Below, in pieces: positions 35,028 through 45,900 of a DNA stretch of 64,000 nt (positions within the stretch are counted from its first letter, which is position 1; each line of letters starts with the position of its first letter). This DNA comes from Misgurnus anguillicaudatus (taxonomy: Eukaryota > Chordata > Actinopteri > Cypriniformes > Cobitidae). The position numbers were made by a program, and so were the translations under genes. The stretch spans positions 12,248,001 to 12,312,000 of the forward strand of contig NC_073341.2 in assembly GCF_027580225.2 (NCBI RefSeq), given 5' to 3'. The notes beneath the pieces are model-generated. The model had not been told where the DNA came from and made no database searches. It saw nothing but the letters and a program-made list of their open reading frames with translations.

Positions 35028-35606
35028 GTTTGCCAGTAACTTCCTGTAGATATACATTTATGTTATTTACTGGCAACATGTTGTTCGAAGTTAAATGAAC
35101 ATTAAACATTAAAGGCGGGGTGCATGATCTCTGAAAGCCAATGTTGATATTTGAAATCACCTAAACAAACACGCCCCTACCACCATAGAATCTGGACCTT
35201 ATTTTGATAGACCCGCCCCACACATACGCAACCCAGGCAATGATGTTGTTTAGTAGACACGCCCCTTATTGCTGATTGGCTACAAGTGTGTTTGGCCAGA
35301 CTCCCTTTTCCAAAGTGCTTTTCAATAATCACGCACCCCACCTTTAACAAGTCTTTACAGAATAAAACTAAAATAACAGCATCATTTAAAGCATTCTGGG
35401 AACCAAAATCTGAAATAAAAAAACAGTAAAGGGTTAATGAAGATTTCTAGTTCCCAGAATGCTTTGCATGAGGCTGTTTTTATCATTTTATTCTGTAAAG
35501 ACAAAGACTTGATAATGTTTAATGTTCATTTAACAACTTTTCAACTGTTGGGAGTAAATAACATTTAACAATCTACAGTAAGTTACTGGTAAACAGCATA
35601 CTTTTA
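35028..35606. repeat. Foldback MITE with CTGTTTGCCAGTAACTT arms, split by a TTAA MITE
   Basis: CTGTTTGCCAGTAACTTCCT on the left pairs with AAGTTACTGGTAAACAG on the right. AAGTTAAATGAACATTAAAC and GTTTAATGTTCATTTAAC also pair. AAGCATTCTGGGAACCAAA and its complement form an inner stem. The TTAA element at 35113-35343 interrupts the left arm. Confidence 0.75.
35113..35343. mobile_element. TTAA-flanked T2/Kolobok-like MITE 4
   Basis: TTAA-AGGCGGGGTGCATGAT on the left and AATCACGCACCCCACCT-TTAA on the right (35109-35112, 35344-35347). The 231-bp element lies inside the foldback at 35028-35606. Confidence 0.85.
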
Positions 35607-35860
35607 GTACAGTACTAGTCTTATTTTTTGTGCCTATGTACTAACAATGCCATACAGTAAATCCTGTATATTCTGTATTTCATGTGCATTTACATTTTTT
35701 CTTGATTGCTTAAACACATTTGTCCACTCGGACGACACATTTTTAAAACAGTTAACACATTAGGCTAAACCTAAAGCTCGCTAGACAGAACAACTAATTT
35801 TGTTTGCAAAATAAGCAAATGCACCAAACATTAAAAACATGCAACAAATGCCAATATTTC

Positions 35861-35888
35861 TCTCTCTCTATATATATATATATATATC
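35861..35888. repeat. Short (CT)n(TA)n microsatellite
   Basis: CTCTCTCTC directly followed by a TA run. Confidence 0.85.
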
Positions 35889-36563
35889 AAACATCACAAT
35901 TTTGGTCAAATTAATGTAAGCTTTTAATCAATCATTACACAATAAACAACACAACACAAAAAACAGCTATCAATTTGAAATAAAACATTATACAGGATGA
36001 AATAAAAGAGAGAAAGAAACACACAGAACTTTTAGTCCATTTGTTCCTGACGATTATGCCAGAGGTTCTCAATGTTAGATTGGATGTGTTCCCTTGCAAT
36101 GCACAAAGGGAAATACCTTCATCCCTGGCGGTCCTCTGCACCTATTGCCAGGCAACCAGCATTCATTGCCTCTAGAAGGGACATCTGCTCATATGGCATA
36201 CGATAATCTAGACCTTGCATCTCCAAGCAGAGACTCCTCGATTGAGTTCAGAAAAGGAAAGTATGCAGAGAGGAATTGTATTGTGTCATACGGGGATATG
36301 CTGCAAACCTTTCATTCACAAGGTGAGAGTGGTGGAAGGCAACATTGTCCCAAATGATAACAGCCCTCTCCCCTCAAGTGGAACCAATCTTTCATTCAGT
36401 GCATCAAGAAATTTGAGGAGACATTCTGTATGGTATGGGCCAATAGCTGGTATATGGCATAGCCCAGTGGTTCTCAATTCCGGTCCTCGGGCCCCCTCTC
36501 CCAAAATGTTTTAGATGTAGCTTTATATGTCATTCATCAGGCTCCTTAATTAACACACTAACA

Positions 36564-37414
36564 CGGTAAATTCACATGGGGCGTAAGCGTTAACGCTTAA
36601 CAAAAGGCTTGTCTGAAGCGTGGCCAACAGCCAATCACAGTGGCCGCTACACATGCTCTGGTCTTCCATAAACGTAATTGGCTGGCTCTGCCTAGGTTAT
36701 TTGCATAAGGCGATCTGATTGGCTGATGCACACGTTGTCGCTTGAAAAGTTGAGAAATGTTCAACTTCTGCCGTGAGCAACTGCACTGACGCGGCGCCGA
36801 CGGATCCACAATTTAGTTCGGCAACGCATGATGTCACCCATTAAAAGTGAAAGGGAAGCATTAAAGGAATAGTCTACTCATTTTCAATATTAAAATATGT
36901 TATTACCTTAACTAAGAATTGTTGATACATCCCTCTATCATCTGTGTGCGTGCACGTAAGCGCTGGAGCGCGCTGCGACGCTTCGATAGCATTTAGCTTA
37001 GCCCCATTCATTCAATGGTACCATTTAGAGATAAAGTTAGAAGTGACCAAACACATCAACGTTTTTCCTATTTAAGACGAGTAGTTATACGAGCAAGTTT
37101 GGTGGTACAAAATAAAATGTTGCGCTTTTCTAAGCGGATTTAAAAGAGGAACTATATTCCATGGCGCAATAGCACCCCTGGGACTCACTTCGACTCGGCG
37201 CAGTAACACCCTCCCTCTCCCATTATGAGAGTGAGAAGGGGAGCGGACTTTTCAGGCGAGTCGAAGTACTCCCAAAAGTGCTCCAGCGCTTACGTGCACG
37301 CACACAGATGATAGAGGGATGTATCAACAATTCTTAGTTAAGGTAATAACATATTTTAATATTGAAAATGAGTAGACTATTCCCTTAACGCTTACGCCCC
37401 GTGTGAATGCACCG
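36564..37414. mobile_element. GGGGCGTAAGCG inverted-repeat element (nest layer 3)
   Basis: CGGTAAATTCACATGGGGCG on the left and the complement of CGGTGCATTCACACGGGGCG on the right match at 27 of about 30 positions, continuing into TAAGCGTTAA. The interior has GCCAATCAC and CTGATTGGCTG and resembles the 7409 and 48320 family. It interrupts the hAT element and is split by 36865-37384. Confidence 0.8.
36865..37384. mobile_element. TTAA-flanked T2/Kolobok-like MITE 5 (nest layer 4)
   Basis: TTAA-AGGAATAGTCTACTCATT on the left and its complement ending CTATTCCC-TTAA on the right (36861-36864, 37385-37388). The arms are inverted for over 100 bp, with CTTAACTAAGAATTGTTG, CATCCCTCTATCATCTGTG and GCACGTAAGCGCTGGAG in both. 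It is the youngest layer of the nest. Confidence 0.9.
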
Positions 37415-37849
37415 TTACAAGCTGATGAACTGAATCAGGTTTTTTTTATATGAAGACATCTAAAATGTTGTAGGGCGGTGGGGGCCGAGGACTGGAATTG
37501 AGAACCACTGGCATAGGACATCATCATTGAAGATGGCAGCACACATCTGACCTCTGACCTGGCACTGTAACAGTGACCCTTTACCCAATGATTTTGCTCC
37601 TGCATCTACTCACTTTTGAAGCCGGCTTCATCCACATAATGTAAATTAATTTCTCATTAGTAGTCGCTCCCGAAAGTCGCTCATAATTTGCATAATTAAA
37701 GTAAAATTTTTCTCAACTTTGTTGCACAACTGGACGTGCCCAAACCAGACGCCAACTATCGCTCGTGTCGCTGAAGGTCGCCAAGCTTCCAACGAAATGA
37801 ATGAGATGGCATTGCTTTGCTACTGCTAGTCGCTGCTAGTCTAAATGCA

Positions 37850-37915
37850 GCTTCCATGCCTTTGGCCTCTTTCATCCAAAAGCGCTATATAAATAAAACT
37901 GAATTGAATTAAAGT
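37850..37915 (+). repeat. 3-prime tail of a SINE or LINE
   Basis: AAAAGCGCTATATAAATAAA followed by ACTGAATTGAATT has the form of the common fish SINE/LINE tail. No head is attached. Confidence 0.5.
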
Positions 37916-38768
37916 GGCATAACTACTGTAGAAAATTGTGAAAGTGCTATGCAGGTAGAACTAAAATACAACTACTGATTTCTTGATTGGTGGAGCTCCC
38001 ATGTTGATGTTTACTATACAGTATTTCTTCCAATAAAATTTTTATTGATGCATCTTGGATATTTGAATCTCTCTGGAGAAATAACTTACGGCAGTCTTAA
38101 AATACAAATGCATTATTAAATGCTTAAATATAAAATGCACTAGTTTTACTTGTCACCATATCATGCTGGGACAGCAAAACCCAGCCCGGCCACCAATGTC
38201 CACTTCTCACCAGCCCACAGGTTCCTTGTAGCCATTTAAAGGAGTCTAATTGAAAACACACTTTTGTGTGAACAGATGACACACACACATTTACACACAG
38301 CGAGCTCCTCGGAGCCATTTAAAAGGAGTGTAATTGAAAACACTGGTGTGTGTGAACGGATGTGGGCATAGTTCCAGGACGTATTCCTGAAATTCCTTTA
38401 CTGGAGACAGAACCAGATGAGCCCCGAACTAAAACCAGATGGCCATTGAACGAGAAGGACATTTCAGGGCGAGGGAATAGGCCAGGTAAAGGTTATTAGA
38501 ACACTTGTTATGTTTTCACCGGGTCAGACATTACCGTGGTTTTTCTTTAATTTGCTTATTTGCAGGTTCAATATATGAACATTGGAGAGATGGATCTACC
38601 AGGGGATTATTTATACAATTTTCTTGTAGTTTCATTACAGTTTCATTAATATAACATATGACTCCACTATTCACCCAGTACGAAATTAATAACGATTCAA
38701 AGAAGGCATTCTGACACATCTCAATAAAAAAAAAATGATCCAAAGTTGTCACTCGGCAGTACCATGCA
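37916..38768. other. No gene or repeat recognised
   Basis: Contains a diverged direct repeat near 38220-38350 (GCCATTTAAA-GGAGT and AATTGAAAACAC twice, about 105 bp apart). Confidence 0.45.
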
Positions 38769-38983
38769 CTTTTAATTCTGCTGGGTTATTTTTAACCCAA
38801 TGTTGGGTAAATATTGGACAGAACACATGTTGGGTTAGTAAATAAACCTATGCTGGGTTGTTTCAATGCAACTCATGGTTGGGTTAACAACAACCCAGCA
38901 TAGGTTTATTTATAACCCAACATGTGTTCTTTGCCAGATTTACCCAGAAGTGTGTTAAAAACAACCCAGCAGAATTAAGAGTG
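38769..38983. repeat. CAACCCAGC-type foldback repeat, copy 3
   Basis: AATTCTGCTGGGTTATTTTT on the left and AACAACCCAGCAGAATTAAG on the right are inverted. The inner stem has AATAAACCTATGCTGGGTTG and its complement. Confidence 0.85.
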
Positions 38984-38999
38984 CTTAAAAGGTCATAAT

Positions 39000-39162
39000 A
39001 TGTACAATTTAGGTAAGGTACCAATACGTACCCTTGGGGTACTATTATGCACTATTTGATACCAATATGTATCTGTATGAACTCTTTAGGTGCAAAGGTG
39101 GACTTTTTAAACGGTTATTGTCCCAGTGACAGCTAGGGACTATTTTTTCTGACAGTGTATGC
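39000..39162. repeat. GGTACC-type foldback element, copy 2
   Basis: AGGTACCAATACGTACC on the left and CCCAGTGACAGC-type sequence with TCTGACAGTGTA on the right follow the family pattern. Confidence 0.6.
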
Positions 39163-39164
39163 AC

Positions 39165-40520
39165 GCATTTATGATATTTAGTAACATCTTTTGTGAATAG
39201 TAGCCTACAGTTACAATTGTAGGGTGTTGTTTGTGTTTGTCAGGAAGATTTTAGCACATTGATATGCACTTGCATCAATATTCTGCAAGGTTTTTATGGC
39301 ATTGTAATGTAGCTGTCTGACCTGCAGTATTGTTAATTTATAGGAAGTTAAGCAACACAAAGACGAAAAAGAAATATATTTGAAAAGAGTTCAGCTTTAG
39401 ACTACAGCTGAGTAACTTAGCAACTGGACCGTTTATAACTATAACAGTCGATTTGACAATCTATGATCAGTTCGCTCAAACTAAACTGCTCTCCTGAGAG
39501 CATTTCAGACACATGGCTTGAATGTAATCTAGCTTTTCTTTACATCCACGTACAGACAATTAGACATCTTTAATACATCAGTTAACCTGCTGCTTAGCAT
39601 CCCACTAGGGTTTGGCTCCCCATCGGCCTTTGTGTTTAATCATTTAGTACAGTTCAAACGGCACGCACAGTACAAGCTCACGCAACACAGACTGGCTCAT
39701 TGAGACTATTTAATGCAGTTTAGTATTAAATCAAATATGTTCTTAATGTGTTTGAGATGTTGTGGTGAGAAAAAAACAGAAAAACCCAAATGCAACAATT
39801 GAAAACACTTATCAAGTATCACGATAGCCTGTGGGGGTTACCGTATGGATCCAAGCCTGCCAGAGAGTAGCTTAAGATTTAGGAGAAACATAAGTCACAG
39901 GTGCTTTTGATCATATTGTGGGCGGTGGGCTGCATGCAGTTAAATCACTATTTTTAGAATATACTTATTTATGAATCTGTTTGGGCTGATGTTTTTCTAG
40001 TTTGGACATACGATTGGACAGTCTGAATCACTGACCGAATAGCATGTGCTAAAAAAAACTGACAGACCTTTTAGTATAGAAGCCCAGCAGCAGTCGGGTC
40101 ATGAAAATGCTGTAGTCTTTGTTGTACAGGTGCACAGACTTGAGTCAGCGGGCAGTGCGCTCTATAAAAGAAATGTAAAGAGCCTCAAAAGAAATTGTCA
40201 AAGGGATTCGATTCCTTCTCGGTACGCGGCTCTAAACAGTGCTGACATTTCCGCCAGAGAGGTTGATACATGCTCCAATGTGACTTTTGGTCTACCGCAA
40301 TGTGGAGAAGATTTCATCTGGGGTTCAGATGTGAACACACATGTTAAAGGGTAGTAAATGACAACCTCGACCATGCCCATTTTCACTCACCCCTGTAGAT
40401 TAGGGGACTTTCCGTGACTCTGTGGATATTAGGCAAAATTCCCTCGTTAAATGTTAGAGATTGAGTGACCTGTTGGTCGCAAAGACAGGAACATGAGAAC
40501 AGTTAAATATCTGCTGAATA
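39165..40520. other. No gene or repeat recognised
   Basis: About 1.3 kb; the 102-codon frame at 40046-40354 has no motif. Confidence 0.45.
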
Positions 40521-40526
40521 TTTACA

Positions 40527-40575
40527 TTCATGCATTTGGCAGACGCTTTTATCTAAGTGCGCTTGACAGTAAATT
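40527..40575 (-). repeat. Tail fragment of a tRNA-type SINE
   Basis: CATTTGGCAGACGCTTTTAT followed by CTAAG is the reverse complement of the SINE tail seen at 27130-27160. Confidence 0.65.
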
Positions 40576-40735
40576 TTTATATGGATTTAAGGAAATATTT
40601 TATATATTGTATTAAAGAAAATCTAAAAATTGAATAGACATAGACATAGAATAGAATAGACACAGAAAAAATTTAATAGAATAGACATAGAATATACATA
40701 GAATAGAATAGACATAGTAAAGAATAGATTAAGTA

Positions 40736-41454
40736 AGCAATAAGGTACGAGAGGCTGTGCTGTATCGTGAATAAGTAACGGCTGAAGGGCGTTGTTAGGC
40801 ACAACGCGAAGCGGAGTGCCTGCAACCCCTTCAGCCGTTACTTATTCACGATACAGCACTTGCCTCGAGTACCTTATTGCTTCTTTATAAAACGGTTAGT
40901 TCCAATCCTTGATTCTGATTGGTCAATAGGTGTGCTTTATTCACAATAAAACACTGCTATGACCGCTTCACCCAACTGTCTATTTAATATCACTGCGCCC
41001 TTAGCAACACCCTTAGCAACACATAAACATATAATGAGACAAAGTCTGAGAACAGTGCCTTCGCGTCGTGCCTAACAACGCCCTTCAGCCGTTACTTATT
41101 CACGATACAGCACAGCCTCTCGTACCTTATTGCTTACATAAAACGGTTACCACACAATATTAAAGTAAAAAAAATATTAGTGCAACTTTCATGAAGTTAA
41201 ATCAATAAAAGCATTCCTTCTGCTAGAAAAAATAGTCCCTGACTGCGAAAAACAACATGAAAGCTCAAATAAAAACAACAAACTGTTCTCAGACTTTGTC
41301 TCATTATATGTTTATGTGTTGCTAAGGGTGTTGCTAAGGGTGCAGTGATATTAAATAGAACTGTTGGGTGAAGCGGTCATAGCAGTGTTTTATCGTGAAT
41401 AAAGCACACCTATTGACCAATCAGAATCAAGGATTGGAACTAACCGTTTTATAA
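40736..41454. repeat. Compound inverted-repeat element inside the satellite
   Basis: A hairpin at 40737-40888 pairs GCAATAAGGTACGAGAGGCT and ACGGCTGAAGGGCGTTGTTA with near complements. A third copy of this arm lies at 41065-41140. A second, larger pair matches 40880-41050 with 41283-41452 in inverted order (CAATCCTTGATTCTGATTGG, TTAGCAACACCCTTAGCAAC). The order fits a foldback element with one arm duplicated, or two related elements nested. Confidence 0.75.
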
Positions 41455-42074
41455 AAATAGATATTAGACATAGAAGAGAATATAATTAAATAGAATAGAC
41501 ATAGACATAGAAACATAGAAATAGTAATAGAAATAAAAAAAAATAAAATAAAATAGAATAGACATAGAAAATAATAGAATAGAAATAGACATAGAATAAG
41601 TCATATAATAAAATAGAATAGAATAGACATAGACTAGACATAGAACAACCATAACAAAGAATAAAATAGACATATAATATAATACAATACAATACAATAC
41701 AATACAATACAATACAATACAATACAATACAATACAATAGACATAGACTAGACATAGAATAGACATAACAAAGAATAGAAATAGACATACAGTAGAATAG
41801 AATAGAATAGAATAAGACATAGAATAGAATAGAATAGAATAGAATAGAATAGAATAGAATAGAATAGAATAGAATAGAATAGAATAGAATAGAATAGACA
41901 TATACTAGACATAACAAAGAATAGAAATAGACATCATAGAATAGAATAGAATAGAATAAGACATAGAAAATAATATAATAAAATAGAATAGAATAGAATA
42001 GAATAGAATAGAATAGAATAGAATAGAATAGAATAGAATAGAATAGAATAGAATAGAAAATAATAGAATAGAAT

Positions 42075-42477
42075 AGACCCCTTCAAGGTTTGAAAATATT
42101 GAATGACTATCGGGTGCGCGCGCAGCATGGGGTCTAACTGTTCATACCATTTAGGCTTTATTATTTAATCTAACAGTGCTGAAAAAAAAGGATGACTTCA
42201 AATGAAGTGAGCACTACAAACACAAGCCTCTTTGATATTTGCATTGTCCCAGTCTGCACTTTAATTGCTTGCAGACGCAGATGTTGTATTTTTTTTTTTT
42301 TGAGATTCTGCATGAATCGGAACTTAACGGAAGACCTGGTGCGATTTTCACAGCCTACGACGTAAGTAGGCATTTTTGACGATACCGAATAATACGCAAC
42401 TCAATCTGCTGTAATTACTTTTCTGACTCCGACATGCGCAGTGGGAACCGCCTTTGACGTGAACCGTGAAGGGGTCT
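42075..42477. mobile_element. AGACCCCTTCA element, copy 1 (ISL2EU-like?)
   Basis: Ends AGACCCCTTCA and TGAAGGGGTCT are exact complements. AT lies on both outer sides (42073-42074, 42478-42479), but the satellite context makes a TA or AT duplication hard to tell apart. The body is highly similar to 47491-47890. It carries a THAP-like remnant on the - strand. A THAP domain with a 2-bp AT duplication is known for ISL2EU-type transposons, which is the basis for the tentative class. Confidence 0.75.
42170..42373 (-). pseudogene. THAP-like domain remnant, copy 1
   Basis: Starting at 42373 on the - strand the frame reads MPTYVVGCENRTRSSVKF and continues with QAIKVQTGTMQISKRLV. A THAP domain starts MPxxC, has a C-x4-C pair, and closes with CSxHF. 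Here the first Cys is missing, and CSAHF is present in the DNA just after KRLV (42190-42204) but in a shifted frame. This is a dead DNA-binding domain of a transposase. It corresponds to 47614-47787. Confidence 0.6.
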
Positions 42478-42760
42478 ATAGAATAGAATAGACATAGACT
42501 AGACATAGAATAGACATAACAAAGAATAGAAATAGACATAAAATAGAATAAAATAGACATAGAATAGACAAAACAAAGAATAGAAATAGACATAGAATAG
42601 AATAGAATAGACATAGAATAGACATAGAATAGACATAACAAAGAATAGAAATAGACATAGAATCGAATCAAATAGAATAGAATAAGACATAGAATAGAAT
42701 AGAACAAAATAGAATACAAAGGAAAATAATAGAATAGAATAGGCTAGTTTCAGAAATAAA

Positions 42761-43184
42761 ATTATTGCTAATTTAACTGTCCTAATGAATAGATCTATTA
42801 AAACAGTATATATTTTCCTTTGACTATGAGACATTTTGTCAATTAATATGATAAATGACATGCATCATATTACACAAGACATACTTTTTCATCTTACATG
42901 AAAATGGCCATTAAAATAAGAATTACATGATAGCAGGTGTTTTACATTACATAAAGAATTTGGAATAATACCATAAACAGCAGTCATTACTGTTTGCACT
43001 ACATGCTTTGAACTTTAACCAAATACAGGAGGAGATTGTAACACATTGTTACAGGTTTATTCTAAATATAAGATATAAGTTTAGTATGGATATTTAATAA
43101 TAGCATACTGGATCTTTTTCATAACTGAACAGAAAATGTGCATTTTACGTGCATGTGCAGCAGTCATTTCAACCTGATCTCATG
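42761..43184. other. No gene or repeat recognised
   Basis: AT-rich non-coding sequence. Confidence 0.4.
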
Positions 43185-43265
43185 GGAATTTGTATTTTAC
43201 ATAATTACATATTTCACAAGTTGGCTAATTCATCTGAATTTAAACAAAGTGAATTGTACAAAATG
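43185..43265. repeat. CCTGATCTCA-type MITE fragment
   Basis: CCTGATCTCATGGGAATTTG and CACAAGTTGGCTAATTCATC match the left arm of the element at 55193-55385. Confidence 0.5.
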
Positions 43266-43369
43266 CATAATTATTAAAAAAATAAAAAATAAATTATACC
43301 TCACTTCATAAGGGCCGTTCACAATAACAATTACTATATTGTTTTAAAATTCATTGTAAATTAAAGAGA

Positions 43370-44070
43370 ACGGCTAGCCTGGCTAACATCAGACCAGTCT
43401 CATAGAGAATGAGACGTGGTCTGGGAACCATATGCTCATTTTCTCGTATTTAAGGGCGTGGTTTACGAATGCCCAGAGCCGTTTATTGGGCGCTACGAAT
43501 GTCTATCAAATACGTCTGTAGGTAGCTCATAGCCAATCGTTTCAATTATTCCAGATGATGTATGTAAAGTGACATAATTTCAAGCGTCAACAACTTTTAT
43601 CGGGTACCTGTGCACACAACTGAAAGCTATGCAACTAAACCTGTAGCTGTATATTGATATTGAAAAGCAACACAAATTAGTGGCACTATGACAACCACAG
43701 TACAGGCATAATGACAATTTGATATTAATAAATACACTTACCATTTATAAGTTAAATGGACTTCGTCAACGACGATGCCTAGCAGGGTGGTCCTATCAAA
43801 CTTCGTGGCTATCATGCCTTGCCATATCCAAACAAAAGTTGCTCTTTTTAAAATAAAAAAAAACTACTTAGAACACTATCTGAGGCTGCGTCAAAAAGTA
43901 ACTTTGCGTCTGCTGTTGTGTTGGATAAACAAAACTGCTTCGGTGTGTTGCATAGACGTCGTTATCGTCTTGCTGCCTCCTCCCCGTTCTGTGATTGGTT
44001 CCCTATTTCAGGGGGAAAATAAGTCCATGGTTTCCATGCTAGACTTGCAGCGTGAATAAATTGCAGCGGG
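43370..44070. other. Possible DNA element with a terminal hairpin
   Basis: A clear hairpin at 43390-43423 pairs CAGACCAGTCTCA with TGAGACGTGGTCTG. GGCTAGCCTGGC on the left and AAACCAAGGCTAAAG on the right could be short inverted ends. The 94-codon frame at 43775-44059 has no recognised domain. Confidence 0.35.
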
Positions 44071-45464
44071 AAACCAAGGCTAAAGAATGGCAAAGTTCAC
44101 ACCACAACTATAACGATAAATTTATAAAGAATGGTATCAGAGCGAATTTTTTTTTTGCTGATGAATGCTAAAACATACTACCAAATATACTCTCTGGCCG
44201 ATTCCTGAATATTGTTTGTCTATTGTTGACTGTCCCTAAACCCCACTTACAGGGGTGAAAGCAAATCATGCAAAAAGGTAAATAAGATTGTGTTGGCCAT
44301 TAAAAAAACTTAATGTCGAAAGTTAATACTAAACACATAAATGCAGTTTGAAAGGCTTTTTGAATGATAAACACAAGCGCTCTGACCGTTTCATGGCCTC
44401 CCTGCTGAACAGTGCAGTAGGTGGATGTGACACAGTGCAGAGCTTTTCAAGAAACCCTCTCAGCCTAGATCCTGCTTAATAAAACCAAGTTATTGCCTCT
44501 AGACCCCCATTAAAACTCTTTATAAAAGGATCATGGCATGCACATAACCGCTGCACTCTCATGCAATTGTTAAAGCTTGGTAATGCCATTGAAATCCTTA
44601 TGGAGGCCACTGTATTTGTGTATATGACAGTATATTTGTTTACCTGCAACATAGTGTATAGAAATAATCCAAAATCACGTGTCAAGTTATTAATAGAATT
44701 GTCTATTTTATAAAAGGATAAAAATGCTTACTATATCTTACTATAGGTGATGTGTCAAACATCACATGATAATGTTGTGTGACACGTGCGACATGGGTCC
44801 CATTATTGAACAAAAAAGCAAGGTAAAAGAAAATTTAACACATTTCGCATGCAATGAGGGTAAACATGGTTTCTGCCAACCTCAATGTTATTCGTGCTGC
44901 GAATTATTGGCTGCTCAGAGCACAAATCCATCAAAATTCAACTTTCGACTTTTTGAAACCAAAAATGTCACTTTTCCTAGTCAGCCAAAGTTTTTTTGTT
45001 ATTGTTGCATATTGCATATTCAATTTACGGTAATATCAGTATAAAATGATTTTAAGGATTCATTTGGTTAATAAAAAATGTGTAATGAAAACATGAACCA
45101 GATGAGAACTTAATTACTGCAGGTCACTTAGGCGCAGTACTATAAAGATGTCCGATAGCACCCACATTCATTTTAAAACATTTGATTGGCACTATGTGCT
45201 AGTAAACTCTATAAGTGGAAAAACCTTAGCAGATATTTAAACTAAAATAGTCTGTAAACTACAGTTTTTCTCTTCCAGAAAAATCTGAAATAAAATATGC
45301 TGTATTGTCCAGTAAAATACTGTAAATGTTTCTCACCACTACCAGCACCCAAAACATCTGACTGCTTATCGGCTGTTGTAAAACCTATACTTGTACTTTT
45401 GTTATAAAGGTACAATTTGTAAAATTATGTTATATTGCAGTACAATACAATACGCACTATATCG
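44071..45464. other. No gene or repeat recognised
   Basis: About 1.4 kb; the 92-codon Cys-containing frame at 44766-45044 has no regular zinc-finger spacing. Confidence 0.45.
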
Positions 45465-45660
45465 TTCGTGGGAAGACGCACTGGTTATTTCTCCTGCTCG
45501 TGTTTTAACAACACACCCATAGACCATTCCTTCAAAGTAATCAGGACAGAAGTGATCAAAGGTGGACAAAACGGACAAATTAAAACGCCAGGTGTGAACA
45601 GACGGCATCCCTCTTATCCACTTGTGATCGATCAAACATCTGACTGCTAATCGGCTGTTG
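45465..45660. repeat. Right-arm fragment of the 22084 family, copy 1
   Basis: GTTTTAACAACACACCCATA, GGACAGAAGTGATCAAAGG-like sequence, CCAGGTGTGAACAGAC and ATCCACTTGTGATCGATC match 48035-48215 closely and the right arm of 22084-22810 more loosely. Confidence 0.65.
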
Positions 45661-45900
45661 TAAAACCTATACTTGTACTTTTGTAATAAAGATACAATTT
45701 GTAGAATCCGCCGCTAGAGGGCGCGCGATCAAAACAATAACAATGACGTAGTTTAATGACGCTCTGAAGCAGCATGGAATTATGGGATTTGTTGTCTTTA
45801 ACTCACCCGCTGACGGCACTCAATCAGACGGGAACGAGAAATCATGTTAACAGATGAGGTAAAGTAATCAAGCTTTATAAATGTTGCGTTTGATGGCATT

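Larger units (their letters stand above)
36465..37510. mobile_element. hAT-type MITE with CAGTGGTTCTCAA ends (nest layer 2)
   Basis: Left CAGTGGTTCTCAATTCCGG and the right complement CCGGAGGA-type sequence CTGGAATTGAGAACCACTG are inverted over about 27 bases. The flanks are GCATAGCC and GCATAGGA, an imperfect 8-bp duplication. It interrupts the DDE pseudogene and is itself interrupted by 36564-37414. Confidence 0.85.
36035..37645 (-). pseudogene. Dead IS630/Tc1-related DDE transposase, split by nested insertions
   Basis: The - strand reads as a DDE endonuclease of the IS630/Tc1 group. VDEAGF (first catalytic Asp) lies near 37625-37640. Then follows the insertion block 36465-37510. HIPAIGPYHTECLLKFLDAL follows near 36400-36455. 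VIWDNVAFHH (second Asp) is at about 36340. LNSIEE (catalytic Glu) is near 36240. The C-terminal RNKWTK-like segment is near 36035. Stops and at least one frameshift near 36250 kill it. Joining the DNA across the insertion gives a continuous VLCHIPAIGPYHT, showing that the gene was one piece when the insertion took place. The 5-prime third and the terminal repeats were not found. Confidence 0.8.
40630..42760. repeat. AATAG/ATAGAC satellite tract with two insertions
   Basis: Imperfect AATAG pentamers mixed with ATAGACATAG units fill 40630-40735, 41455-42074 and 42478-42760. There is a pure AATAC sub-array at about 41675-41737 and long pure AATAG arrays at 41822-41896 and 41984-42056. Because five is not a multiple of three, the array is open in several frames; frames of up to 145 codons here are artefacts. 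Two mobile elements interrupt it. Confidence 0.92.

Noticed and set aside
41464..42861. Long minus-strand open frames (up to 145 codons) rich in Ser, Ile, Leu, Phe and Tyr
   Set aside because: They are translations of the AATAG/ATAGAC array; a pentamer stays open in all three frames. No complexity and no coding features.
44766..45044. Cys-rich 92-codon frame as a small zinc-finger protein
   Set aside because: Cys and His spacing is irregular and matches no finger type; no splice or promoter context.
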